Source: Streptomyces sp. AA1529
GTDB lineage: Bacteria; Actinomycetota; Actinomycetes; Streptomycetales; Streptomycetaceae
DNA: 64,000 bases
Assembly: GCF_000280905.1 (NCBI RefSeq)
Contig: NZ_ALAP01000075.1
Span: 52,608-116,607, forward strand
Direction: 5' to 3'
This document shows, piece after piece, positions 18,408 to 25,909 of the stretch; within the stretch, counting starts at the first letter, position 1; each line of letters starts with the position of its first letter. The notes under the pieces are model-generated. The model was not told where the DNA came from. It was given only the letters and a program-made list of their open reading frames with translations, and ran no database searches. The translations under genes were made by a program, and so were the position numbers.

Positions 18408-19655
18408 GTGGCACGAGACAGCGGAACAGGGCACGCGGCGGGCGCCGCCGAGGGCGCACCGGGCACGGCGGTGCCCCCGGGACCGGCCGGGCCGGCGGCG
18501 GAGAGCGGGCAGGCCGCCCGCAAGGCGGTGCGGGAGGCGCGCCGCGTGGTCGTCAAGGTCGGCTCCTCCTCGCTGACCACCGCGGCGGGCGGACTGGACG
18601 CCGACCGGGTGGATGCTCTCGTCGACGTGCTCGCCAAGCACATCGGTGCCCAGCACGCCGAGCCCGGGCAGGCCCCGCGGGAGACGGTGCTGGTCTCCTC
18701 GGGTGCCATCGCGGCCGGACTGGCGCCGCTGGGGCTGGCCAAGCGTCCCCGGGACCTGGCCCGGCAGCAGGCCGCGGCGAGCGTCGGCCAGGGGCTGCTG
18801 GTGGCCCGCTACACGGCCTCCTTCGCGCGCTACGGCCGCCGGGTCGGCCAGGTGCTGCTGACCTCGGACGACACCAGCCGCCGGGCGCACTACCGGAACG
18901 CCTACCGCACCCTGGACCAGCTCCTGGCCATGGGCGCCGTCCCGATCGTCAACGAGAACGACACCGTGGCCACGGACGAGATCCGGTTCGGCGACAACGA
19001 CCGGCTCGCCGCGCTCGTCGCCCACCTGGTCCGCGCCGACCTGCTGGTGCTGCTCTCGGACGTGGACGGCCTCTACGACGGCAACCCCACCACCCCCGGC
19101 GCCCGCCGGGTCGCACAGGTGCGCGGCCCGGCCGATCTGGCGGGCATCGACATCGGCAGCGCGGGCAGCGCGGGGGTGGGCACCGGCGGCATGGCCACGA
19201 AGGTGGAGGCGGCCGGCATCGCGGCGGGCGCCGGAGTGCCGGTGGTGCTCACCTCCGCCGTGCACGCCGCCGATGCGCTGGCCGGGCGGGAGACCGGCAC
19301 CTACTTCCATCCGACCGGGCGACGCGCCGCAGGCCGGCTGCTGTGGCTCGCGCACGCCTCCACGCCCACCGGGGCGCTCACCCTGGACGACGGTGCCGTG
19401 CGGGCCGTCGTGGACCGCCGTACCTCGCTGCTGCCCGCCGGGATCGCCGGGGTGGAGGGCGACTTCTCGGCGGGCGATCCGGTCGAGCTGCGCGACGGCC
19501 GGGGCCGGGCCGTCGCGCGCGGGCTGGTCAACTTCGACGCGAAGGAGCTGCCGCGGCTGCTGGGCCGCACCACCCACGAGCTGGCCCGTGAGCTGGGACC
19601 TGCCTATGAGCGCGAGGTCGTGCACCGGGACGACCTCGTGCTGCTGCGCGGCTGA
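18408..19655 (+). CDS. proB: Glutamate 5-kinase
   Basis: First step of proline synthesis: ATP-dependent phosphorylation of glutamate. The amino-acid-kinase domain starts at VVVKVGSSSLT and carries VSSGAIAAG, NENDTV and GTGGMATKVEAA. A C-terminal PUA domain follows (about the last 90 residues). GTG 18408 with GAGGGG at 18391-18396 is chosen. This leaves about 45 extra Ala/Gly-rich residues before the core, so the true start may be different. The 293 bases between this gene and the minus-strand glycerophosphotransferase start must hold both promoters. Confidence 0.93.
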   Translation: MARDSGTGHAAGAAEGAPGTAVPPGPAGPAAESGQAARKAVREARRVVVKVGSSSLTTAAGGLDADRVDALVDVLAKHIGAQHAEPGQAPRETVLVSSGAIAAGLAPLGLAKRPRDLARQQAAASVGQGLLVARYTASFARYGRRVGQVLLTSDDTSRRAHYRNAYRTLDQLLAMGAVPIVNENDTVATDEIRFGDNDRLAALVAHLVRADLLVLLSDVDGLYDGNPTTPGARRVAQVRGPADLAGIDIGSAGSAGVGTGGMATKVEAAGIAAGAGVPVVLTSAVHAADALAGRETGTYFHPTGRRAAGRLLWLAHASTPTGALTLDDGAVRAVVDRRTSLLPAGIAGVEGDFSAGDPVELRDGRGRAVARGLVNFDAKELPRLLGRTTHELARELGPAYEREVVHRDDLVLLRG

Positions 19656-19780
19656 CCGGAGCTGTCCGCCGGGCTCCGATTCGGGCGGCACATTCGGGCG
19701 GCCGGGAAAAAGTCCAGCCTTTCCACGGACACCTTCCGCAAAACCGTCCCGCGCGCGCCCTCGGGCTGGTCAACTTTGAC
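19520..19780 (+). repeat. 19-nt direct repeat: end of proB and downstream gap
   Basis: CGGGCTGGTCAACTTYGAC occurs at 19520-19538 inside proB and again at 19762-19780 in the gap after proB, with one difference. The gap copy contains the inverted repeat GTCAA-CT-TTGAC (19769-19780). Further on, GCACGTGCAC is repeated at 19797-19806 and 19809-19818. The rest of the 251-base gap shows no gene. Confidence 0.6.
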
Positions 19781-19906
19781 TCGGGCGGTGCGAGCAGCAC
19801 GTGCACCCGCACGTGCACGCGGCGTACCGCCCGCCGTACGGAACGAGACCAGCAGCACTCACGGAAGACACCAGGGCAGCACCAGCACCACTCCAGGAGG
19901 CCACCG

Positions 19907-20305
19907 GTGGGACGACTGGCCGGCGTCGGAACGGCGCCCTCCCCCCAGCCCGAGGAACGAGTCGGCTCCCGGCTCTGGCACGTCACGCTCAACGTCGCCG
20001 GCCGCGAGGCGCCACTGGGCGACGTACGGCGCGCGCTCGAACGGCTCGCGCACGACCACCCGTTCCTGCTCACCAGCCGCTACGCCGACGACCACGCCGA
20101 GATCCGCTACTGGGAGGAGGCCCAGGACCTGCACGACGCCGCCGCCGTCGCGCTGCGGCTGTGGGGCGAGCACCGGTCCTCGGCGGGGCTGCCGCCCTGG
20201 GAGATCGTGGGACTCGAGGTGATCGGACGCGAGACCCACCGCCGGCGCGTCGCCGAGGGCTGCGGCCCGCCGCTCGTCAGCGGGATGGGCGTGCACCCGT
20301 TCTGA
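19907..20305 (+). CDS. Conserved hypothetical protein between proB and proA
   Basis: A 132-residue soluble protein without a signal or membrane helix. It contains the segment WHVTLNVAGREAPLGDVRRA and a central RYWEEAQDLHDAAAVALRLW, which suggests an alpha/beta fold. The GTG start has AGGAGG at 19895-19900, 6 bases before it. I recognise it only as a protein kept between proB and proA in streptomycetes. The function is unknown; a link to proline metabolism rests on position alone. Confidence 0.8.
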   Translation: MGRLAGVGTAPSPQPEERVGSRLWHVTLNVAGREAPLGDVRRALERLAHDHPFLLTSRYADDHAEIRYWEEAQDLHDAAAVALRLWGEHRSSAGLPPWEIVGLEVIGRETHRRRVAEGCGPPLVSGMGVHPF

Positions 20306-20310
20306 CCCCC

Positions 20311-20365
20311 GGCGCCGGTGTCTCAGCGGCGCCGCGCGTGCGGCCGCCGCTGAGACACCGGCGCC
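20311..20365 (+). terminator. 20-bp perfect stem-loop before proA
   Basis: 20311-20330 pairs perfectly with 20346-20365, and the loop can itself fold as GCCGC/GCGGC (20331-20335 with 20340-20344). It begins 5 bases after the stop of the small gene and ends 20 bases before the proA -10. It separates proA transcription from proB. No T tract follows. Confidence 0.75.
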
Positions 20366-20384
20366 GCCTCGCGCCCGCCCCGGC

Positions 20385-20398
20385 TACGATGCGCGCCA
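20385..20398 (+). promoter_or_regulatory. Leaderless-type promoter of proA
   Basis: TACGAT at 20385-20390 is followed by 7 bases and then ATG at 20398, so transcription would start at the A of the start codon. There is no Shine-Dalgarno and no convincing -35. Confidence 0.55.
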
Positions 20399-21678
20399 TG
20401 AGCGCATCCGAGACCCCGGACACCCCCGTCCGCCAGGCGGCCCGCCGTGCGCGGGCAGCGGCGGCCGACCTCGCCCCGGCCCCCCGTACCACCCGTGACC
20501 GCGCCCTCCTGGCGATCGCCGACGCGCTCACGGCCCGCACCCCGGAGATCGTGGCCGCCAACGCCGACGACGTCGCAGCGGCGCGCGCCGCCGGCACGGC
20601 GGAGTCCGTCGTCGACCGGCTCACGCTCACCCCGGAGCGGGTCGCGGCCATCGCCTCCGACGTGCGCGACGTCGTCGCGCTGCCCGACCCGGTGGGCCAG
20701 GTGCAGCGCGGCTCGACGCTGCCCAACGGGCTGGAGCTGCGCCAGGTGCGGGTGCCGCTGGGCGTGGTCGGGATCATCTACGAGGCCCGCCCCAACGTCA
20801 CCGTGGACGCAGCGGCGCTCTGCCTCAAGTCCGGCAACGCCGTGCTGCTGCGTGGCTCCTCCTCCGCGCACGCCTCGAACTCGGCGCTGGTCGCGGTCGC
20901 CCGGGACGCGGTGGCCGAGGCCGGACTCCCCGCGGACGTGGTGCAGTTGGTGCCGGGCGAGAGCAGGGAGAGCGTCACCGAGCTGATGCGCGCCCGGGGC
21001 CTGGTGGACGTGCTCATCCCGCGCGGCGGCGCCTCGCTGATCAGGACCGTGGTGGAGCAGTCGACCGTGCCCGTCATCGAGACCGGCACCGGCAACTGCC
21101 ATGTCTACGTCGACGAGCACGCCGACCTCGACACCGCGCTCGCGATCCTCGTCAACTCCAAGGCCCAGCGCCCCAGCGTCTGCAACGCCGCCGAGACCGT
21201 CCTGGTGCACGCCGGGATCGCCGACGCCTTCCTCCCGCGCGCCCTCGAAGCGCTCGCCGAGGCGGGCGTCACCGTGCACGGCGACGCCGCCTGGCGGACG
21301 GCGGCCGAGGCCGCCGGGCTGACGGTGGCGCCGGCGACCGACGAGGACTGGGCGAGCGAGTACCTGTCCTACGACATCGCGGCGGCCGTGGTGCCCTCCC
21401 TGGACGCCGCCGTCGAGCACATCCGCGCCTGGTCCTCCGGGCACACCGAGGCGATCGTCACGGCCGACACCGCGGCCGCCCGCCGCTTCACCACGCTGGT
21501 CGACTCCGCCGCCGTGATGGTGAACGCCTCCACCCGGTTCACCGACGGGGCCCAGTTCGGCTTCGGCGCCGAGATCGGGATCTCCACCCAGAAACTGCAC
21601 GCGCGGGGGCCCATGGGCCTGCCCGAACTCACCTCCACCAAGTACGTCGTCACCGGGGACGGGCACGTCCGCGGCTGA
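20398..21678 (+). CDS. proA: Gamma-glutamyl phosphate reductase
   Basis: Second step of proline synthesis: NADPH-dependent reduction of glutamyl-5-phosphate to the semialdehyde. An aldehyde-dehydrogenase-like fold is shown by VGIIYEARPNVTVDAAALCLKSGN, LIPRGG and VIETGTGNCHVYVD. The catalytic cysteine is in the SVCNAAET segment. It has 426 residues, normal for the family. ATG 20398 is preferred over ATG 20389 because the latter overlaps the -10. Confidence 0.95.
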   Translation: MSASETPDTPVRQAARRARAAAADLAPAPRTTRDRALLAIADALTARTPEIVAANADDVAAARAAGTAESVVDRLTLTPERVAAIASDVRDVVALPDPVGQVQRGSTLPNGLELRQVRVPLGVVGIIYEARPNVTVDAAALCLKSGNAVLLRGSSSAHASNSALVAVARDAVAEAGLPADVVQLVPGESRESVTELMRARGLVDVLIPRGGASLIRTVVEQSTVPVIETGTGNCHVYVDEHADLDTALAILVNSKAQRPSVCNAAETVLVHAGIADAFLPRALEALAEAGVTVHGDAAWRTAAEAAGLTVAPATDEDWASEYLSYDIAAAVVPSLDAAVEHIRAWSSGHTEAIVTADTAAARRFTTLVDSAAVMVNASTRFTDGAQFGFGAEIGISTQKLHARGPMGLPELTSTKYVVTGDGHVRG

Positions 21679-21736
21679 ACGGCACCGATTTTCCGCCCGG
21701 TTCCCGGCGGCCCTGCCCAAATTGACCGCATAGGTC

Positions 21737-21750
21737 TACGCTGGAAGGCG
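21737..21750 (+). promoter_or_regulatory. Leaderless-type promoter of the membrane protein gene at 21750
   Basis: TACGCT (21737-21742), a 7-base spacer, then GTG. The TTGACC at 21722-21727 is only 9 bases from this hexamer and so is not its -35. Confidence 0.5.
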
Positions 21751-22412
21751 TGCCGGACGACGTGGGGGGCGGGCCGTTCCCGGACGGCGAGGAGCCCGAG
21801 TACCGCGACCGCGGGGCAGCGGACGACGAGTTCGCCTCCGTGGTGCTCGACGAGGACTTCGTACGCGCCGCCGAGGTGCACGAACCGAGCGCGGCCGAAC
21901 GGATACTCGCCTCCGACCGGTCGCGCGCGGAGAGCGAGCCCTTCCGCGGCGTCGAGGACGGCTTCGGCCATCCCCGCGGCGAGGGCGAGATCCCGCACGA
22001 GGAGTTCGCGGAGGCGGACGACCCCTTCGACGGTGACTTCGACGACGATCCGGACGACGACGAGGGCCGCTTCGACCGCTCCGAGTACCGGGTGGAGTAC
22101 GAGGGCGGCCCGCCGGAACCGGAGCCGGGCCATGAGCACGGCTCCGACTTCGGGTACCGGGCCCACCGCCGCCCGGTGCCGTACCAGGGGCCGCGCCCCT
22201 ACCGCGGCCACCGCGAGTGGCAGCGGCCGGTCGCCTGGGTGCTCGCCGTGGTGATGGGCATCGGGATGGTGGCGCTCGCCTTCTCCGCCGTCTACCGGGG
22301 CACCTCCGACCAGCGCCAGGATCCGACCCCGCCGCCCGCCACCACGGGCGTGGACCGGGACGGCCCGGGCGCGGTCTCCCCCGTCCCCGCCGTGGAGCCG
22401 CCCGGCGGCTGA
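21750..22412 (+). CDS. Single-pass membrane protein with acidic cytoplasmic domain (paralogous motif, protein A)
   Basis: 220 residues: an acidic, low-complexity cytoplasmic region (1-160), one membrane helix at about 161-183 (WVLAVVMGIGMVALAFSAVY) and a short Pro-rich outer tail. Residues 25-51 (DDEFASVVLDEDFVRAA and on) align without gaps with residues 19-45 of the next gene's product, 15 of 27 identical. By position this looks like one of the SCO2583/SCO2584-type proteins; from memory SCO2584 was found as a partner in the spore-wall synthesising complex. No enzymatic motif. A scaffold or adaptor role is inference. Confidence 0.8.
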   Translation: MPDDVGGGPFPDGEEPEYRDRGAADDEFASVVLDEDFVRAAEVHEPSAAERILASDRSRAESEPFRGVEDGFGHPRGEGEIPHEEFAEADDPFDGDFDDDPDDDEGRFDRSEYRVEYEGGPPEPEPGHEHGSDFGYRAHRRPVPYQGPRPYRGHREWQRPVAWVLAVVMGIGMVALAFSAVYRGTSDQRQDPTPPPATTGVDRDGPGAVSPVPAVEPPGG

Positions 22413-22568
22413 CGGGCCGCCCCGCCCGGCGCCGCGAGGGCCGTTCGCAGCCCCGGTCCACCCCCGGCCGGTCCGGCACCGCGGGGGCCCGCGACGCCCC
22501 CGGAGCAGACCGCGCGGGGTCCCGCAAGTTGGCCGGAGCCACGCCGTTCACGTCCGCGCCGTCGGTCC

Positions 22569-22581
22569 TACCCTGGTGCTA
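22569..22581 (+). promoter_or_regulatory. Leaderless-type promoter of the membrane protein gene at 22581
   Basis: TACCCT (22569-22574), 6 bases, then ATG 22581. No ribosome-binding site is present. Confidence 0.5.
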
Positions 22582-23723
22582 TGGCCGGGCGAGTGGATCC
22601 TCCTGACGGGACGCCCGACGGCGGTCCCGACGGCGACGACGAGTACCGATCCCTGGTGTTCGACGAGTCGTTCATCAAGGCTGCGCGGCTCCAGGAGTTC
22701 TCCGCGCAGGAGCGCATGGCGGACGAGGAGCACGCCGCGGTCCGCGCCCGCTCGCACGCCGAGCGCCGGGGCCGGACCGGCCTGGGCTTCTCCCGGCAGG
22801 GGCTGGTCCTGGTGGCGCTGATCGTGCTGGCCTTCGGCACCGCCATCTACATGGGCATACGGAACCCCTACCCCTCCTCGGTCCGGACCGGTGCCGAGCC
22901 CCTGCGCAGCGATGTGCTGCCGCTGGCACCCACCGGCCGGGTCCCGGGCGGCACCCCGGGCGACCTGTTCGAGAACAGCCCCGCGGGGCGGTTCGCGACC
23001 GGGGCCGACGGAGTGGCGCTGCCACCCGTTCGGAGCAGCGACCACTTCTCGGAGAGCCAGGTGCTCTCGGCGCTGACCGTCGCCAAGGACTACATCGTGG
23101 AGAGCTCCCTCGACCCGGACGTCGTCACCGGTGGCGCGGTGCGGCCGGTGCGCCTGCTGCTCAACCCCCGCCAGCAGCGCCAGTTCGACCGCAGCGTGGA
23201 GCACCCGCGGGACGACGGGCGGCGCAGCGCCACGGCCTGGATGGTGCGCCTCGACCGCGGCAAGGCGACGCTGGCCAGCTCGAAGGTGCGGGTCGACGGC
23301 ACCCTCGCCGTCGAGGAGGTCGGCGACGGGCTGGAGGTCACCGCCGACCACGTCTTCGTCTACGCGGTGCGGCCCGCCGACGGGGACGGGGGGAAGAACG
23401 CGGACAGCGGACCGGCCGGGAAGCCCCCGCGGAACGCCTCCCTGTTCTCCGTACGGCGGGAGGTGCGCTTCCGCTTCGAGCGGCAGGACCTGCGCGAGCA
23501 TCAGGTCACCGTGCGCCAGGTCGCGATGCGGGCGGGACCGATGAACTGCGGCGACGACCCTTCCGACGCGCTGGCGCCGCTGCTGGCGGGCGAGCGGGCC
23601 CAGGACGCGGGCAAGGCGGGGACCGATCCGTACGCACGGGGCCGGTCCGCCGCCTCGGTGTGCGGACTGCTGGCGGCTAGCGCTCGCCCGAGCCCGGATC
23701 GTCCTTACCGGCCGAACCGTTAG
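22581..23723 (+). CDS. Single-pass membrane protein with large extracytoplasmic domain (paralogous motif, protein B)
   Basis: 380 residues: a cytoplasmic N-terminus with the motif DDEYRSLVFDESFIKAA (residues 19-45 region) shared with the preceding gene, a membrane helix at about 75-95, and an outer domain of about 280 residues. The outer domain contains SESQVLSALTVAKDYIVESSLDPDVVTGG and two cysteines near the end (MNCGDDP, VCGLL), possibly a disulphide. No known enzyme motif is seen. The 3' end overlaps the convergent M48 protease gene by 47 bases. It probably belongs to the wall-synthesis neighbourhood. Confidence 0.8.
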   Translation: MAGRVDPPDGTPDGGPDGDDEYRSLVFDESFIKAARLQEFSAQERMADEEHAAVRARSHAERRGRTGLGFSRQGLVLVALIVLAFGTAIYMGIRNPYPSSVRTGAEPLRSDVLPLAPTGRVPGGTPGDLFENSPAGRFATGADGVALPPVRSSDHFSESQVLSALTVAKDYIVESSLDPDVVTGGAVRPVRLLLNPRQQRQFDRSVEHPRDDGRRSATAWMVRLDRGKATLASSKVRVDGTLAVEEVGDGLEVTADHVFVYAVRPADGDGGKNADSGPAGKPPRNASLFSVRREVRFRFERQDLREHQVTVRQVAMRAGPMNCGDDPSDALAPLLAGERAQDAGKAGTDPYARGRSAASVCGLLAASARPSPDRPYRPNR

Positions 23724-24786
23724 CCGGCCCGCTGCCGCCGTCCTGGCCCTCGGAGCCGCCGCGGCCGGTGAAGGTGTCGCGCAGCCGGCCGCCGACGTCG
23801 CCGACGCCGCCCGCCAGGTCGCGGACGAAGCCCATCAGCGGGTCCTTGCTGTTGCGCACCGTCTCGGAGTAGTGGTTCGCCGACTCCCGGAAGGAGTCCC
23901 GCACCGAGGTGTCCTTGTCGTCGGCGCGCTTCGGGTAGTGGCCGTCCATGATCCGCTGGAAGTCGCGGCTGGCCTCCCACTTCTTCAGCTCGGCGGCGCG
24001 CACCGTGGTGAAGGGGTGCGAGCGCGGCAGCACATTCATGATCTTCAGCACGGAGTCGCGCAGGTCCCCGCCCGCCTCGTACTCCTCGGCCTGCGCCAGG
24101 AAGGCGTCGACGTTCATCTCGTGCAGGTGATTGCCGCCGGCCAGCTTCATCAGCCCGCGCATCGACGCCTGCAGGTCCTGGCCCACCAGCAGCCCGGCCC
24201 GGTCGGCGGACAGCTCGGACTTGCGGAACCACTCGCGCAGCGCCGTCACCAGCGCCATGACCGCGACGTTCCCCAGCGGGATCCAGGCGACCTTGAAGGC
24301 GAGGTTGGACAGGAACAGCAGTATCGTCCGGTAGACCGCGTGGCCGGAGAGCGCGTGGCCGACCTCGTGGCCGATCACGGCCCGCATCTCCTCCTCGTCC
24401 AGGAGCTCGACCAGCCCGGTGGAGAGCACGATGATCGGCTCGTCCATGCCGACGCACATCGCGTTGGGCTTCGGGTCCTGGGTCACGTACATCGGCGGGA
24501 TCTTCTCCAGATCCAGGATGTAGCAGGCGTCCCGCAGCATGGCGTTGAGGTGGGCGAACTGCTGGTCGCTGACCCGCACCGAGTCGGAGAGGAAGAGCAG
24601 CCGCATGCTGCGCTCGGGAAGCAGGCCGCTCAGCGCCTTGACCACGGTGTCGAAGCCGCTCAGCTTGCGCAGCGCCACCAGCGCCGAGCGGTCGGTCGGG
24701 TGTTCGTACGCACGCGAGGAGATCCCCTCGAAGCGCCGCCGCTCACGGCCCGGCAGGCGCTCGGTGCCGCCTGTGCCGTCTGTCAT
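23677..24786 (-). CDS. M48 family zinc metalloprotease (HtpX-like)
   Basis: 369 residues with the zinc motif HEVGH at 140-144 and a downstream SELSADRAG that supplies the third ligand. A hydrophobic segment follows HEVGH (about 148-185), and the C-terminus is Gly/Asp/Ser-rich. It is likely membrane-associated with a cytoplasmic active site, acting in membrane-protein quality control. It starts ATG 24786 with GAGGGGG upstream. Its end overlaps the end of the membrane protein gene on the other strand. Confidence 0.9.
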   Translation of the reverse strand: MTDGTGGTERLPGRERRRFEGISSRAYEHPTDRSALVALRKLSGFDTVVKALSGLLPERSMRLLFLSDSVRVSDQQFAHLNAMLRDACYILDLEKIPPMYVTQDPKPNAMCVGMDEPIIVLSTGLVELLDEEEMRAVIGHEVGHALSGHAVYRTILLFLSNLAFKVAWIPLGNVAVMALVTALREWFRKSELSADRAGLLVGQDLQASMRGLMKLAGGNHLHEMNVDAFLAQAEEYEAGGDLRDSVLKIMNVLPRSHPFTTVRAAELKKWEASRDFQRIMDGHYPKRADDKDTSVRDSFRESANHYSETVRNSKDPLMGFVRDLAGGVGDVGGRLRDTFTGRGGSEGQDGGSGPANGSAGKDDPGSGER

Positions 24787-24816
24787 GGTGTTTCCCCCTC
24801 GTCGACTGGGCTGTCC

Positions 24817-24822
24817 ACACTA
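24817..24822 (-). promoter_or_regulatory. -10 candidate of the M48 protease gene
   Basis: TAGTGT on the minus strand would start transcription some 20 bases before the ATG, with GAGGGGG in the leader as ribosome-binding site. The 299-base gap 24787-25085 also holds the promoter of the next plus-strand gene. Confidence 0.4.
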
Positions 24823-24988
24823 GAGCCTCTCGTCCGGATTCCGCTGGGCCCGTGGTCCCTGCACGCACCGGATCCGGCTCCTCGGCCCGGCCCGGTCCGA
24901 AACGCGGGACCTCGGAAGGTGGGACGCCGGGCGGGGCCTTCCCGTTGCGTCCGGATGAGTCGGGGTGAGCGCCCGGAGGGTCCACGCT

Positions 24989-25034
24989 TACGATGTGGCT
25001 GCGCAGTTCCGCTCCCGCACGTGTGCGAGAGCGG
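24989..25034 (+). promoter_or_regulatory. Promoter and leader hairpin of the small membrane protein gene
   Basis: TACGAT at 24989-24994 is a -10 candidate. Within the resulting leader of about 85 bases, 25009-25020 pairs with 25023-25034 with one mismatch. Confidence 0.35.
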
Positions 25035-25085
25035 GACGACCGCGCGCCGACTGTCCGCGCCTCACGGGATGGGTTTCCGCCGACG

Positions 25086-25256
25086 ATGACTCTGTCCAGC
25101 ACCGCACACGACGCCCTGCTGTCCCTCGCCTCGGGGGGCGAGCACGGCGAGGGCGGTCAGCACGAGAGCCTGAGCCCCTATCTGACCGGTGGCGGCGCGC
25201 TGCTCGCGCTGATCCTGCTGCTGTGGCTCACCACGCGTTTCAACCGGGACCGCTGA
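25086..25256 (+). CDS. Small single-pass membrane protein
   Basis: 56 residues starting MTLSSTAHDALLSLASGG, with a His/Glu/Gly-rich middle (GGEHGEGGQHES) and one C-terminal helix (ALLALILLLWLTTRF) ending in Arg-Asp-Arg. It lies 17 bases before nadD. An upstream in-frame ATG at 24993 would overlap the -10 and add Arg-rich residues, so 25086 is chosen. Such a small protein is, as far as I recall, constant upstream of nadD in streptomycetes; the function is unknown. Confidence 0.7.
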   Translation: MTLSSTAHDALLSLASGGEHGEGGQHESLSPYLTGGGALLALILLLWLTTRFNRDR

Positions 25257-25273
25257 GCGTAGAGTCGCCCCGC

Positions 25274-25909
25274 ATGGGAGAGGACATAGTGCCCGGGACC
25301 GGTAAGCGGCGACTCGGTGTGATGGGCGGGACCTTCGACCCCGTCCACCACGGCCACCTGGTGGCCGCGAGCGAGGTGGCGGCCCGCTTCCACCTCGACG
25401 AAGTGGTGTTCGTACCCGCCGGGCAGCCGTGGCAGAAGAGCCACAAGCAGGTGTCGCCCGCCGAGGACCGCTATCTGATGACGGTCATCGCCACGGCGTC
25501 GAATCCGCAGTTCTCGGTGAGCAGGATCGACATCGACCGCGGCGGCAAGACGTACACGATCGACACGCTGCGCGAACTCGCCGAGGCCAATCCGGACACC
25601 GACCTGTTCTTCATCACCGGCGCCGACGCGCTCTCGCAGATCCTGAGCTGGCGCAACACCGAAGAGCTGTTCTCGCTGGCCCATTTCATCGGCGTCACCC
25701 GGCCCGGCCATGCGCTGGCCGACCCCGGGCTGCCGCAGGGCGGCGTCTCCCTGGTGGAGGTCCCCGCGCTGGCCATCTCCTCCACCGGCTGCCGCGCCCG
25801 GGTGGAACGCGGTGATCCGGTCTGGTACCTGGTCCCGGACGGGGTCGTGCGGTACATCAACAAGCGTGCGCTGTACCGGCGGGACGCGGAGGGGGACGCG
25901 CGAGCGTGA
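25274..25909 (+). CDS. nadD: Nicotinate-nucleotide adenylyltransferase
   Basis: Transfers AMP from ATP to nicotinate mononucleotide in NAD synthesis. 211 residues with the nucleotidyltransferase motif GGTFDPVHHGHL near the N-terminus and ISSTGCR near the C-terminus. A TAGAGT at 25260-25265 lies 8 bases before the ATG. The stop overlaps the GTG of the LCP gene (GTGA), so nadD, the LCP gene and probably rsfS form a unit. Confidence 0.94.
   Translation: MGEDIVPGTGKRRLGVMGGTFDPVHHGHLVAASEVAARFHLDEVVFVPAGQPWQKSHKQVSPAEDRYLMTVIATASNPQFSVSRIDIDRGGKTYTIDTLRELAEANPDTDLFFITGADALSQILSWRNTEELFSLAHFIGVTRPGHALADPGLPQGGVSLVEVPALAISSTGCRARVERGDPVWYLVPDGVVRYINKRALYRRDAEGDARA

Noticed and set aside
21722..21742. 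TTGACC/TACGCT as a -35/-10 pair
   Set aside because: The spacing is only 9 bases; the TTGACC is not usable with that -10.
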